A stretch of DNA of 64,000 nucleotides from RGIG3528 sp963649295 (GTDB lineage: Bacteria; Bacillota; Clostridia; Lachnospirales; Lachnospiraceae). The stretch lies in NCBI GenBank assembly GCA_963649295.1, contig CAVJHK010000005.1, forward strand, positions 4,090-68,089, given 5' to 3'. Made by a program: the position numbers and the translations under genes. Positions 25,522 to 34,223 of the stretch are shown in pieces; position 1 is the first letter of the stretch; each line of letters starts with the position of its first letter. Under the pieces are notes generated by a model, which saw only the letters and a program-made list of their open reading frames with translations, searched no databases and was not told where the DNA came from.

Positions 25522-27588
25522 ATGAAATTTATTTCAGGTTTTTTAAAAAAGGCAACGGGGACGATTAAGGGAAAGCTTGTTTTGAGCTTCCTTGTGCCGA
25601 TTGTGCTTGTGTTTGTGCTCGGAATCTCTTCTTATGAAAAGTCAAAAGAGGCACTTGTCGACAGCTTTCTTTCGACAGCCGTTTCGACGGTTGAGTCGGC
25701 AGGCAACTATCTTGATCTTGTAAATTCGATGGTTGAGTCAAAGGTTGAACAGGTGCTTTCGGTTTCGAGCGTCAATTCTTATTTCGGTGGTGCCTATGAA
25801 TCGGGCTCCGATGAGGAAAGCGTCGCAAAGGCGGAAATCAGAAAGATGATGAAGGAAGTGGAACAGGCGGACGACATTGTGGTTGACATGACAGCACTTT
25901 CTTATCTTAACGGAAAAAGCTTTTCGTCAAACGGGGCGATGCTTATTATAGGAAATACGGGCGCCGCACTTTTTGATGAGTCGGATGACGGAAAATTCTT
26001 TGCCGAACAGGGTACGGACAGCGCATGGATGAGCAACCATACATATATAGATTCGTTCGGATTTACGGATGAGCCTTACAGCATGGTTTATGTGCGCGCG
26101 TTTTACAGTTCTTTGGGTGAAAAGCTTGGGTTTATTTCGGCGGATGTAAGCACGGAAGTCGTAAAACGGGCTCTCGCAAAAATCAATTTTGGTGATACGG
26201 CTTATGTTTCGGTTGTTTCACCGGACGGAAAAGAAACTACGGCAAACGGAATTGCAGGCAGCGTGTTTTACGGTACGGAATTTTATGATTATGCGTTAAA
26301 CAGTGCGGATTCCACCGGATATAAATATGAAACGATAGACGGCACAAAATATTTGAGCCTTTACAGCCGTGTGGGAGAAAGCAATATCATTGTCTGCGGG
26401 CGCATTGCGGAATCGGAAATTGTTGCAAAGGCCTCTTCAATCAAGGCGCTTACCGCCGTGATTGCACTTGTAAGCATTCTTGCCTGTGCATTTACGGGAA
26501 TTGTTGTTTCGGTGGGACTCACACGCGCAATCAACCAGACGGTCGTATGTCTTGACAAAGCATCACAGGGGGATTTAAATGCACGCCTTCACATGGACAG
26601 AAACGATGAGTTCGGAAAGCTTTCAAAGTCGACCGACCTTATGCTTCACAATACCAAAAAGCTTATTGTTCAGGCGGCAAATACGTCGCTTGTATTAAAC
26701 GAATCGTCGGGTCATGTGGTTGATTCCGTAAAAGAACTTTCGGGATCGGCTATTCGCATGAACACTTCAATCGAAGAAATAAAGCGGGGAATTACGATGC
26801 AGGCATCGGACGCTTCCGACTGTCTTGCAGAAACGGAAGTCCTAAACGAAAAAATAAGCGTTGTTCGCAGCGATGTTACAGATATTGAGAATATGGCGGC
26901 GGGTGCAAACAGCTCCGTAAAAGACGGAATGAAGATTGTCGACGAGCTCCGCGAAAAAGCGGATATTACGGCAGCGGTTACAAAGTCCGTAATCGAAAAT
27001 ATCGAAGAACTTTCCGAGCATACAAAGAAGATAAATAAGATTGTTGATACTATAAACGACATTGCATCGCAAACCAATCTGCTCTCACTTAATGCTTCAA
27101 TCGAAGCCGCAAGGAGCGGAGAAGCGGGAAGAGGCTTTGCCGTTGTAGCCGACGAAATAAGAAGTCTTGCGGATCAGTCAAAGGAAGCCGCAAACGAAAT
27201 CAAAAATATAATCGAATCGGTTGTAAAGCGCACACGGGATACGGTTGTTACGGCAAAGCATGCGGATGAAACGGTTGCGGAGCAAAGTATGGTTGTTGAC
27301 AACACGCTTAAGAAATTTACCGATATCAAAGAAAATGTTTCAAATATTGCAAATAATCTTACAAGCATAGGAAGCCAAATGGCCGAGATCGAAAAATCAA
27401 AGGATCATACGATCGAATCGATCCAGAGTATATCTTCGGTTCTTCACGAAACCGAAGCAATGGCGGAAGAGTTGGAAAAAACATCACAGATCACAAAGGA
27501 AGAGGCATCGGCACTCAATAATGTCGTAAGCCGAATAAAGGACGAATCCGACAAGCTTAAGACTGAAATGGATGCTTTTAAGATTTAA
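25522..27588 (+). CDS. Methyl-accepting chemotaxis protein
   Basis: Transmembrane chemoreceptor of 688 residues. TM1 is at ~18-38, followed by an extracellular sensor of ~270 residues that looks Cache-like by size and position. TM2 is at ~308-330 and HAMP at ~331-385. The long cytoplasmic coiled coil carries the conserved hairpin tip NDIASQTNLLSLNASIEAARSGEAGRGFAVVADEIRSLADQS. It signals to CheA/CheW and implies a motile cell. It sits 41 bp after iolE on the same strand with its own GGGAGG site; whether it senses inositol is unknown. Confidence 0.93.
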   Translation: MKFISGFLKKATGTIKGKLVLSFLVPIVLVFVLGISSYEKSKEALVDSFLSTAVSTVESAGNYLDLVNSMVESKVEQVLSVSSVNSYFGGAYESGSDEESVAKAEIRKMMKEVEQADDIVVDMTALSYLNGKSFSSNGAMLIIGNTGAALFDESDDGKFFAEQGTDSAWMSNHTYIDSFGFTDEPYSMVYVRAFYSSLGEKLGFISADVSTEVVKRALAKINFGDTAYVSVVSPDGKETTANGIAGSVFYGTEFYDYALNSADSTGYKYETIDGTKYLSLYSRVGESNIIVCGRIAESEIVAKASSIKALTAVIALVSILACAFTGIVVSVGLTRAINQTVVCLDKASQGDLNARLHMDRNDEFGKLSKSTDLMLHNTKKLIVQAANTSLVLNESSGHVVDSVKELSGSAIRMNTSIEEIKRGITMQASDASDCLAETEVLNEKISVVRSDVTDIENMAAGANSSVKDGMKIVDELREKADITAAVTKSVIENIEELSEHTKKINKIVDTINDIASQTNLLSLNASIEAARSGEAGRGFAVVADEIRSLADQSKEAANEIKNIIESVVKRTRDTVVTAKHADETVAEQSMVVDNTLKKFTDIKENVSNIANNLTSIGSQMAEIEKSKDHTIESIQSISSVLHETEAMAEELEKTSQITKEEASALNNVVSRIKDESDKLKTEMDAFKI

Positions 27589-27627
27589 AAATGAGGCTTT
27601 TAGCCTTAAGCCCGGGCGGATTCTGGA

Positions 27628-28503
27628 TTATGACTTCCTAAATTCGCTCGGACTTTTTTTAACAAGCTTGTTGAAGGTGCGGTTGAACTGGGAAAAAGAA
27701 TTGAAACCGCACTTAATCGCAATATCGGTGATTTTCAAATCACCCGAGAGCAGCATTTGCTGCGCGTTTGAAATTCTTGTCATTTGGATATAGTTAATCA
27801 AACTGAATCCCGTGACCGTCTTAAACGAATGCGAAAGATAGGTGGGCGACATATAGCACATTTTTGCAAGGCTTTCGAGAGAAAGCTCTTCCGCAAAGTG
27901 GGCGTGGATATAAGAGGTCACGCGGTATATTTTTTCTTCGAGAGTGTTTTCGGCTTTTTGGCGGTACAGGTTTTCGGTTCCTGAGGTTTTTAAAGCATAC
28001 AAAAACTCGATAAATTCGGTAAATACAAGGACACTAAAGTCGCACGGTCTTGTTTTTATAAGCTTTTGGATTTTGTTAAGATGAGAGAACGCTTCTGTTT
28101 GACATGATTCTGTGAGCCTCAGCACCGGCGGCTCGCAGTTAAATACGGACAAAATATCCGAAATATCGTTTTTTAATATAAAAGTGCCGTTTGCCGGAAG
28201 CGCAAACTGGATTATGAGACGTCTCACGGGTGCACCCTCCGGATAAATGGATTTGTGAAGCTTAAGCGGAGGCAGGAGTGTCACGTCATATTGCTTCATT
28301 TCGTAGAGATTTCCGTCAACAAGGTGTGCGGCTTCCTTGTCAAGCAAAATGTGAATTTCGTAAAAACGATGGAAATGCTGAAATTCCATGTTGATGTCAT
28401 AGCTTCTTGTGTCATAGTCGAAGGAACAGAAAAAGGGATCCGAATCCTTTCCGATTGAATAAATCAAACCCTGTTCATAATTAATCAAATCGTTATATGC
28501 CAT
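27628..28503 (-). CDS. AraC-family transcriptional regulator
   Basis: About 291 residues. The N-terminal cupin-like sensor has FHRFYEIHILLDKEAAHLVDG and YDVTLLPPLKLHKS. The C-terminal ~100 residues form the double helix-turn-helix (LSLESLAKMCYMSPTYLSHSFKTVTGFSLINYIQMTRI and ITDIAIKCGFNSFSQFNRTFNKLVKKSPSEFRK). The frame is open 11 codons further upstream, but GAGG five bases before the ATG at 28503 supports this start. It is divergent from the GH105/ABC operon and probably activates it. Confidence 0.92.
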   Translation of the reverse strand: MAYNDLINYEQGLIYSIGKDSDPFFCSFDYDTRSYDINMEFQHFHRFYEIHILLDKEAAHLVDGNLYEMKQYDVTLLPPLKLHKSIYPEGAPVRRLIIQFALPANGTFILKNDISDILSVFNCEPPVLRLTESCQTEAFSHLNKIQKLIKTRPCDFSVLVFTEFIEFLYALKTSGTENLYRQKAENTLEEKIYRVTSYIHAHFAEELSLESLAKMCYMSPTYLSHSFKTVTGFSLINYIQMTRISNAQQMLLSGDLKITDIAIKCGFNSFSQFNRTFNKLVKKSPSEFRKS

Positions 28504-28585
28504 ATATGCCTCGCGTGTTTTGTGCAAAATTACCAAAAATAAAATGTAAAAAACCTGTCAAGCTATAAAATAATACTACCAAAAA

Positions 28586-28627
28586 GCAAAAAATGCAATA
28601 TTTTTGACGTTAAAACGCAAATAATGC
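28586..28627 (+). promoter_or_regulatory. Direct-repeat candidate AraC-type activator site
   Basis: GCAAAAAATGC (28586-28596) and GCAAATAATGC (28617-28627), 31 bp centre to centre (three helical turns), the nearer copy ending 27 bp before the -10. Confidence 0.5.
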
Positions 28628-28654
28628 GTAGAAACAATTACTATATTTTGCTAT

Positions 28655-28660
28655 TATAAT
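28655..28660 (+). promoter_or_regulatory. -10 element of the GH105/ABC operon
   Basis: TATAAT with no recognisable -35 (AAACAA at the expected place), the pattern of an activator-dependent promoter. TTACCAAA follows at 28682-28689. Confidence 0.55.
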
Positions 28661-28728
28661 CTCATCAAAAGTTATATGATTTTACCAAAAATTTACTAAG
28701 TTTTTTAACAGATTTTGGTGGGAGGGTT

Positions 28729-29814
28729 ATGAATGATATCGATGAAAAACTGAATCTCCTGCTTAAAAGCTTTCAAAAGGTGCTTTATGCCGAAGACGAC
28801 CGGTTTATGGAAGGAATGGCAACAAAGAATCTTGCGGGAGATGACATAAGCAGATATAAATTTTGGGAATGGACCCAAGGCGTCGGGCTTTATGGACTTT
28901 GGAAACTGTTTGAAAAGACGGGCGATAAGGATACTCTTGACATATTGCTTAAGTATTACGAAAGAGAAACGTCTCTCGGACTTCCCGCAAAAAACGTCAA
29001 TACAACGGCTCCGATGCTTGCGCTTGTATATGTATACGAATATACCAAAAACGAAAAATACAAGGAATTGTGTCTCGAATGGGCGGACTGGCTCATGACT
29101 TCTCTTCCCAAAACTCGTGAAGGTGGATTTCAGCATCTCACAAGCGACACCTTAAACGACAATGAGCTTTGGGACGATACACTCTTTATGGCTGTTTTGT
29201 TCCTTGCAAAATGCGGGATAGTATTTGAGAGAAAAGAATGGGTGGATGAAGCAAAATATCAATTCCTTCTCCATATAAAATATCTTCAGGACAGAAAAAC
29301 GGGATTATGGTTTCACGGCTGGACCTTCAACGGAAATCACAATTTTGCGGAAGCTCTCTGGGGACGCGGAAATTCATGGGCATGTGCGGCAATTCCGGAA
29401 TTTATCGAGCTTGTGAATCCGGAAAAACCGATTCGACGTTTCCTCACTGAGGCTTATAAGCGTCAGGCAGAGGCTCTGAAAAAATATCAGGACGAGACAG
29501 GGATGTGGCATACGCTTGTGGACGATCCGACATCCTATGTCGAAACAAGCGCAACATGCGGCTTCGGATACGGTATTTTGAAGGGCGTAAACATAGGACT
29601 TATCGGAAGTGAATATGCGTGTGTTGCAGAAAAAGCACTTCCCGCGGTATTGTCACATATCGACGATACCGGTGTTGTGACTCAGGTTTCTTACGGCACC
29701 GCCATGGGACGCGAGTCAAAACAGTTTTACAAGGAAATAGAAATAAGACCCATGCCTTACGGACAGGCAATGGCAATCTTATTCTTATTAGAGCACAAAG
29801 CTCAAAAAATCTAA
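28729..29814 (+). CDS. Glycoside hydrolase family 105, unsaturated rhamnogalacturonyl hydrolase type
   Basis: Intracellular (no signal peptide) 361-residue (alpha/alpha)6-barrel enzyme. Motifs typical of the YteR/YesR family include FWEWTQGVGLYGLWKLFE, NVNTTAPMLALVYVYEYT, NDNELWDDTLFMAVLFLAK with the catalytic Asp, and ALWGRGNSWACAAIPEF. The family removes unsaturated uronic acid from oligosaccharides made by pectate or rhamnogalacturonan lyases. Its place ahead of an oligosaccharide/peptide-type importer and next to an AraC regulator suggests uptake of such products. GGGAGG precedes the ATG. Confidence 0.9.
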   Translation: MNDIDEKLNLLLKSFQKVLYAEDDRFMEGMATKNLAGDDISRYKFWEWTQGVGLYGLWKLFEKTGDKDTLDILLKYYERETSLGLPAKNVNTTAPMLALVYVYEYTKNEKYKELCLEWADWLMTSLPKTREGGFQHLTSDTLNDNELWDDTLFMAVLFLAKCGIVFERKEWVDEAKYQFLLHIKYLQDRKTGLWFHGWTFNGNHNFAEALWGRGNSWACAAIPEFIELVNPEKPIRRFLTEAYKRQAEALKKYQDETGMWHTLVDDPTSYVETSATCGFGYGILKGVNIGLIGSEYACVAEKALPAVLSHIDDTGVVTQVSYGTAMGRESKQFYKEIEIRPMPYGQAMAILFLLEHKAQKI

Positions 29815-29827
29815 GGAGGTTTTACTT

Positions 29828-31891
29828 ATGAAGAAAAAACTATTGGCAATGCTTCTTGCGGCTTCAATGGTAGCTTCACTTGCAGCCTGCGGTGGCACAA
29901 ACAGCAGCAACGCTACACCCACACAGGCAGCAAAGGCAACNNNNNNNNNNNNNNNNNNNGCAAAGGCAACGGAAACACCCGTTCCCACAGCCACACCCAC
30001 ACCCGTGGATGTAGCGACGCTTTCGTACTCGGAAGCTCCCGAGCTTGCGGCACTTGTTAAGGCAGGAACACTTCCCGCAGTGGAAGACAGAATTCCCGAC
30101 AAGGACAACGTATTTGTTGAGCAAACAGACGCAACGGGCAAGGAGCTCGAAATCGGTACATACGGCGGAAATATCAATATCGCAGGTGGTTCCGGTTCAT
30201 GGGATATTTCAAGACAGGTCCTTGAATCCATCATCCACTACAACACCGACGGAACATATTATCCGAACGTAATCAAGGCTTATGAGCACAACGACGATTA
30301 TACCGTATGGACATTCTATTTGAGAGAAGGCATGAAGTGGTCTGACGGCGATGATTTCAACGCAGACGATATCACATTCTGGTATTATATGTGCCATGTC
30401 AACAACTATGACTCAAAGGCTTCCTGGTCAGCATTAAAGAGTGACGACGGCACAGCGGCAGTCCTCACAAAGGTTGATGATTATACGGTTACATGGACAT
30501 TCACAAGCACAAAATATCCCGCAGATTTCATCGAAAACGGCGACTTCAAGTGGTGCTGGGCTCCTTCACATTATTTAAGTGATCTCGTTCCCGATTCTTA
30601 TTATGTGGAAAACCCTTATTGGAAGGCAACCGGACTTTCGGATGAACAGGTTCTTGCAAACGCAATCGCAAAGAATCTCAATTATTCAACCGTTAAGGAT
30701 CTCGGCAAGCAGGCAACATATTATTTCTGGAACAATGCAGGTCTTCCCACACTCAACTCCTACGTTCTTTCAACCGTAGAAGGAAACAGCAAGCGTACGG
30801 ATTCACTTTGCATCATGGTAAGAAATCCTTACTTCTGGAAGGTTGACGCAGCCGGAAATCAGCTTCCTTACTGCGATAACATCTATCGTAAGGCAACATC
30901 CGAGGAAGGTCAGGATCAGCTTATGTACAGATCCGGAGAACTTGATCTTATCGGCGTTGCAATGAGCGACATTTCGAGCCTTATGAACGACGTAGGAACG
31001 ACTTCGACACTCAAGACATGGTCTTCGACAGAATGGGGCTCATATCAGATCACATTCAACTATACATGCAAGGATTCAAATTATGCAAACCTCTTCAACA
31101 ACATTAAGTTCCGTCAGGCTATGTCAATTTGCGTAGACAGAGAGCAGTTCTCAGAACTTATCTGCGACGGCTTCCTTGATCCCGGCCAGTGCGCACCCGA
31201 AGAAGGAAACTTCGGTTATGACGCAGAATGGAAGGAAAAGTGGACAACATATGACGTTGCATCCGCAAAGAAGCTCCTTGAAGAGTGCGGCCTTGTAATG
31301 GGCACAGACGGATATTACAATTTTGCGGACGGTTCCGATTTTATCCTTACCTTCTATGAGTATGAGCAGCTCGGTGACGCAGCATTCGCAATCCTTGAGC
31401 AATATTACAAGGCAGCAGGTATTAATTGCGCAATCAAGAATTATGAGATATCCGCATATGATACGGAAATCGACAACAACGACTGGTATGCATCGATTAT
31501 CCCTCATACCGCAATCGGCGGACTTTCACTTAAGTCGAGAGTTGCTCCTTTTGTACCTGTTCAGCAGGCAGCCGAGTGGTACGGTGAGTACGGCACATAT
31601 TACGGAACAAACGGCGCATCGGGCGTACAGCCTGTAGGTGATTTTGCAAAGCTTATCGAAATCTATGAGAAGTGGAATTCAACACCCGACGCAGAAGAGA
31701 GAGATGAGTATGCTCTTCAAATCTATGAGATTCATAAAGAGAACCTCTGGACAATCGCATATCTTGATGCGGCAGGAAAATATAATATCGTAAGCAACAA
31801 GATTCATAACTATCCGGACAACCTTGTATATGATGACCTTTATCAAAATGCAAACATCGTTCACTACTGGACACTTTTTAAGACAGAATAA
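29828..31891 (+). CDS. Extracellular solute-binding lipoprotein (family 5, Opp/Dpp type)
   Basis: Substrate receptor of the ABC importer, 687 residues including a gap. Signal peptide with lipobox (LASLAAC-like, Cys at ~21) and a Thr/Pro/Ala-rich linker interrupted by 19 Ns at 29941-29959. The SBP_bac_5 fold follows, with NADDITFWYYMCHV, EGMKWSDG and FNNIKFRQAMSICVDREQF. An AAGGAGG site precedes the ATG, 13 bp after the GH105 gene. Family members bind peptides, nickel or oligosaccharides; the GH105 context favours pectic oligosaccharides. Confidence 0.92.
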   Translation: MKKKLLAMLLAASMVASLAACGGTNSSNATPTQAAKAXXXXXXXAKATETPVPTATPTPVDVATLSYSEAPELAALVKAGTLPAVEDRIPDKDNVFVEQTDATGKELEIGTYGGNINIAGGSGSWDISRQVLESIIHYNTDGTYYPNVIKAYEHNDDYTVWTFYLREGMKWSDGDDFNADDITFWYYMCHVNNYDSKASWSALKSDDGTAAVLTKVDDYTVTWTFTSTKYPADFIENGDFKWCWAPSHYLSDLVPDSYYVENPYWKATGLSDEQVLANAIAKNLNYSTVKDLGKQATYYFWNNAGLPTLNSYVLSTVEGNSKRTDSLCIMVRNPYFWKVDAAGNQLPYCDNIYRKATSEEGQDQLMYRSGELDLIGVAMSDISSLMNDVGTTSTLKTWSSTEWGSYQITFNYTCKDSNYANLFNNIKFRQAMSICVDREQFSELICDGFLDPGQCAPEEGNFGYDAEWKEKWTTYDVASAKKLLEECGLVMGTDGYYNFADGSDFILTFYEYEQLGDAAFAILEQYYKAAGINCAIKNYEISAYDTEIDNNDWYASIIPHTAIGGLSLKSRVAPFVPVQQAAEWYGEYGTYYGTNGASGVQPVGDFAKLIEIYEKWNSTPDAEERDEYALQIYEIHKENLWTIAYLDAAGKYNIVSNKIHNYPDNLVYDDLYQNANIVHYWTLFKTE
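29941..29959. other. Assembly gap (19 N) in a repeat-coding linker
   Basis: Flanked on both sides by GCAAAGGCAAC (29930-29940 and 29960-29970), consistent with an unresolved tandem repeat in the lipoprotein linker. The stated length keeps the frame. Confidence 0.95.
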
Positions 31892-31910
31892 TTTTTAAGT
31901 AACTTTAAAG

Positions 31911-31942
31911 GGGGGAGGGAATCACTTTCCTCCCCCGTTTTT
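31911..31942 (+). terminator. Intra-operon hairpin after the binding-protein gene
   Basis: GGGGGAGGGAA (31911-31921) pairs with TTTCCTCCCCC (31926-31936), followed by GTTTTT. Partial termination here would give more binding protein than permease, as in many ABC operons. Confidence 0.75.
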
Positions 31943-31957
31943 GGAAAGGATTTTCTA

Positions 31958-33088
31958 ATGGAAGACAAAGTATTCGAAAAAGAAAATAAGTCAGAAACCA
32001 CACAGAAGAAAACCTTTTGGAAAAGTGTAACGGATTTCTTTAAGAAAGACCTTGTGTCTTATATCGTAAAAAGAGTACTTATGTTTATCCCGACGCTTTT
32101 TCTTATTTCGATACTCGTTTTCTTCGTAATTCAGCTCCCCCCGGGAGATTATGTAAGCGCCCATATCGCTGCGCTTGCAACGGAAGGCGAAATAGTAGAT
32201 GCGGATTATGCGGCATCTCTCCGTGCGGAATACGGTTTGGATCTTCCCGTATATCAGCAATATATCAAATGGGTGAAGGACATCATCTGGACATCCTCCG
32301 ACTCAACCTATTATCAATTGTATCATTCACATCACAACTGGAAATATTCATTTGCATACGGACAAAACGTCTGGGATGTTATTGAAGAACGTCTCGGACT
32401 TACAATAAAATTTACCGCCATAATCATGATATTCCAATACCTTGTATCAATCCCGATTGCGATTTATGCTTCGACGCATCAATATTCGAAGGGAGATTAC
32501 ATATCGTCGGTTATAGGATTTCTTGGAACGGCGATTCCCAACTTTATCTTTGCAATCATTTTGCAGTATCTTGCCTACAAGTGGACGGGAAACGCAAGCG
32601 TCGGACTATTTACCGAAGAAATGCTTGTAAACGGAATACACTGGTACAACTTCGGTGAACTCATGAAGAGAATGATCATTCCGATTATCGTTCTCGGAAC
32701 AAGCGGAACGTGCGGAATCATTCGTTCGGTACGTGCCCAGATGCTTGACGAGGTCGGCAGACAATATACTCTTACCGCTCGTGCAAAGGGCGTGTCTGAA
32801 GGCAAAATTATTATGAAATACTGCTTCCGTGCGGCTATCAACCCGACGGTATCAGGACTTGGCGGTGTTCTTTCGAGCCTTTTTTCGGGATCTACCGTTA
32901 CGGCAATGGTTCTTAATATCCAAATTCAGGGGCCTCAGCTTTTTAAGGCTTTACAGACACAGGACATGTATCTTGCCGGCGCAATCGTAATGGTTCAGGC
33001 AATACTCGTTCTTATCGGAATTCTTTTCTCCGATATAGCACTTGCATTCCTTGATCCCAGAATTCGTTATTCAGGAGGTAACAGATAA
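31958..33088 (+). CDS. ABC transporter permease (DppB/OppB type)
   Basis: 376-residue inner-membrane subunit. TM1 follows a 35-residue cytoplasmic N-terminus (YIVKRVLMFIPTLFLISILVFFVIQL). The coupling-loop signature appears as YTLTARAKGVSEGKIIMKYCFRAAINPT. It is longer than the usual ~310 residues because of an extra extracytoplasmic segment after TM1. The stop overlaps the next permease start by one base (TAATG). Confidence 0.92.
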   Translation: MEDKVFEKENKSETTQKKTFWKSVTDFFKKDLVSYIVKRVLMFIPTLFLISILVFFVIQLPPGDYVSAHIAALATEGEIVDADYAASLRAEYGLDLPVYQQYIKWVKDIIWTSSDSTYYQLYHSHHNWKYSFAYGQNVWDVIEERLGLTIKFTAIIMIFQYLVSIPIAIYASTHQYSKGDYISSVIGFLGTAIPNFIFAIILQYLAYKWTGNASVGLFTEEMLVNGIHWYNFGELMKRMIIPIIVLGTSGTCGIIRSVRAQMLDEVGRQYTLTARAKGVSEGKIIMKYCFRAAINPTVSGLGGVLSSLFSGSTVTAMVLNIQIQGPQLFKALQTQDMYLAGAIVMVQAILVLIGILFSDIALAFLDPRIRYSGGNR

Positions 33089-34203
33089 TGGCTAAGAAAA
33101 AAACGGCTGAAGATTATTATTTGGCCTCCCAATGGACGCTTATGTTCAGAAAGCTCAAAAAACATAAGCTTGCCAAGATTTCGGGAATCATCCTCATAAT
33201 ATTGTTTATAGGCGCGATATTTGCGGATTTCCTTGCACCGTATTCTCTTGAAGAATTTGACGGAATATACCGCAATTCGGCTCCTACCGAGCTTCATGTG
33301 GAATTTGAAGGAAAGAATGTCGGACTTTATGTTTACAAGCTTGTCAAGCACAAAGACAAGCAGACGTTTCAGATTACATACAGCTATGACACTTCCGAAT
33401 ATTATAAGGTTAATTGGTTTGTTCACGGTTCGGAATATAAGATTCTCGGATTCATTCCCTGCGACCTTCACTTGTTTGGCGTAGGCGAAGGCAGCAACGG
33501 CGGCACGGGCGCAAAGATAATGCTCTTTGGTGCCGACGGACTCGGACGTGACATCTTTTCAAGAGTATTGCAAGGCGCAAGAGTGTCCTTATCGATTCCC
33601 TTTGCGAGTGCGTTTATAAGCTTTTTCTTAGGTGTTGCGATAGGTTCAATTTCCGGTTATTTCGGCGGTATTACGGATATCATTATCCAGCGTATCATCG
33701 AGGTTATCGGAGCGGTTCCGCAGATTCCTCTTTGGATGGCACTTTCCGCCGCAATACCCGCAGGTGTTTCGTCGGTTAAAATGTATTTTTACATGACTCT
33801 GATACTTTCGTTTATAAACTGGACGGGAATGGCGAGAGTCGTAAGAGGAAAATTCTTGTCACTTAAAAATGAGGATTATGTCATGGCGGCAAGGCTCTCC
33901 GGCGTATCCACCTGGAAGATTATTTGGAGACACCTTGTGCCAGGCTTCATGAGCTACCTCATCGTTTCGATAACGCTCGGAATTCCGGGATCGATTGTCG
34001 GCGAAACGTCAATGTCATATCTCGGACTCGGAATTAAGTCACCCGCAACCTCGTGGGGCGTACTTCTTCAGGAGGCAAGCACGGTTACGGACGTTGCCGC
34101 AAATCCTCACAAGCTTATTCCGATTATATTTGTAATAATTACGGTTCTTGCATACAACTTCCTCGGAGACGGACTCCGTGATGCCGCAGACCCGTACAAA
34201 TAA
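33088..34203 (+). CDS. ABC transporter permease (DppC/OppC type)
   Basis: 371-residue partner permease, with N-terminal TM1 (ISGIILIILFIGAIFADFLAPYS). An unusually large extracytoplasmic insert of ~90 residues precedes the conserved LGADGLGRDIFSRVLQGARVSL-type segment (here FGADGLGRD). The coupling loop is DYVMAARLSGVSTWKIIWRHLVPG. The enlarged external loops of both permeases may adapt the channel to its large binding protein; this is inference. Confidence 0.92.
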   Translation: MAKKKTAEDYYLASQWTLMFRKLKKHKLAKISGIILIILFIGAIFADFLAPYSLEEFDGIYRNSAPTELHVEFEGKNVGLYVYKLVKHKDKQTFQITYSYDTSEYYKVNWFVHGSEYKILGFIPCDLHLFGVGEGSNGGTGAKIMLFGADGLGRDIFSRVLQGARVSLSIPFASAFISFFLGVAIGSISGYFGGITDIIIQRIIEVIGAVPQIPLWMALSAAIPAGVSSVKMYFYMTLILSFINWTGMARVVRGKFLSLKNEDYVMAARLSGVSTWKIIWRHLVPGFMSYLIVSITLGIPGSIVGETSMSYLGLGIKSPATSWGVLLQEASTVTDVAANPHKLIPIIFVIITVLAYNFLGDGLRDAADPYK

Positions 34204-34223
34204 ACATAGGGAGGACTTAAAAA

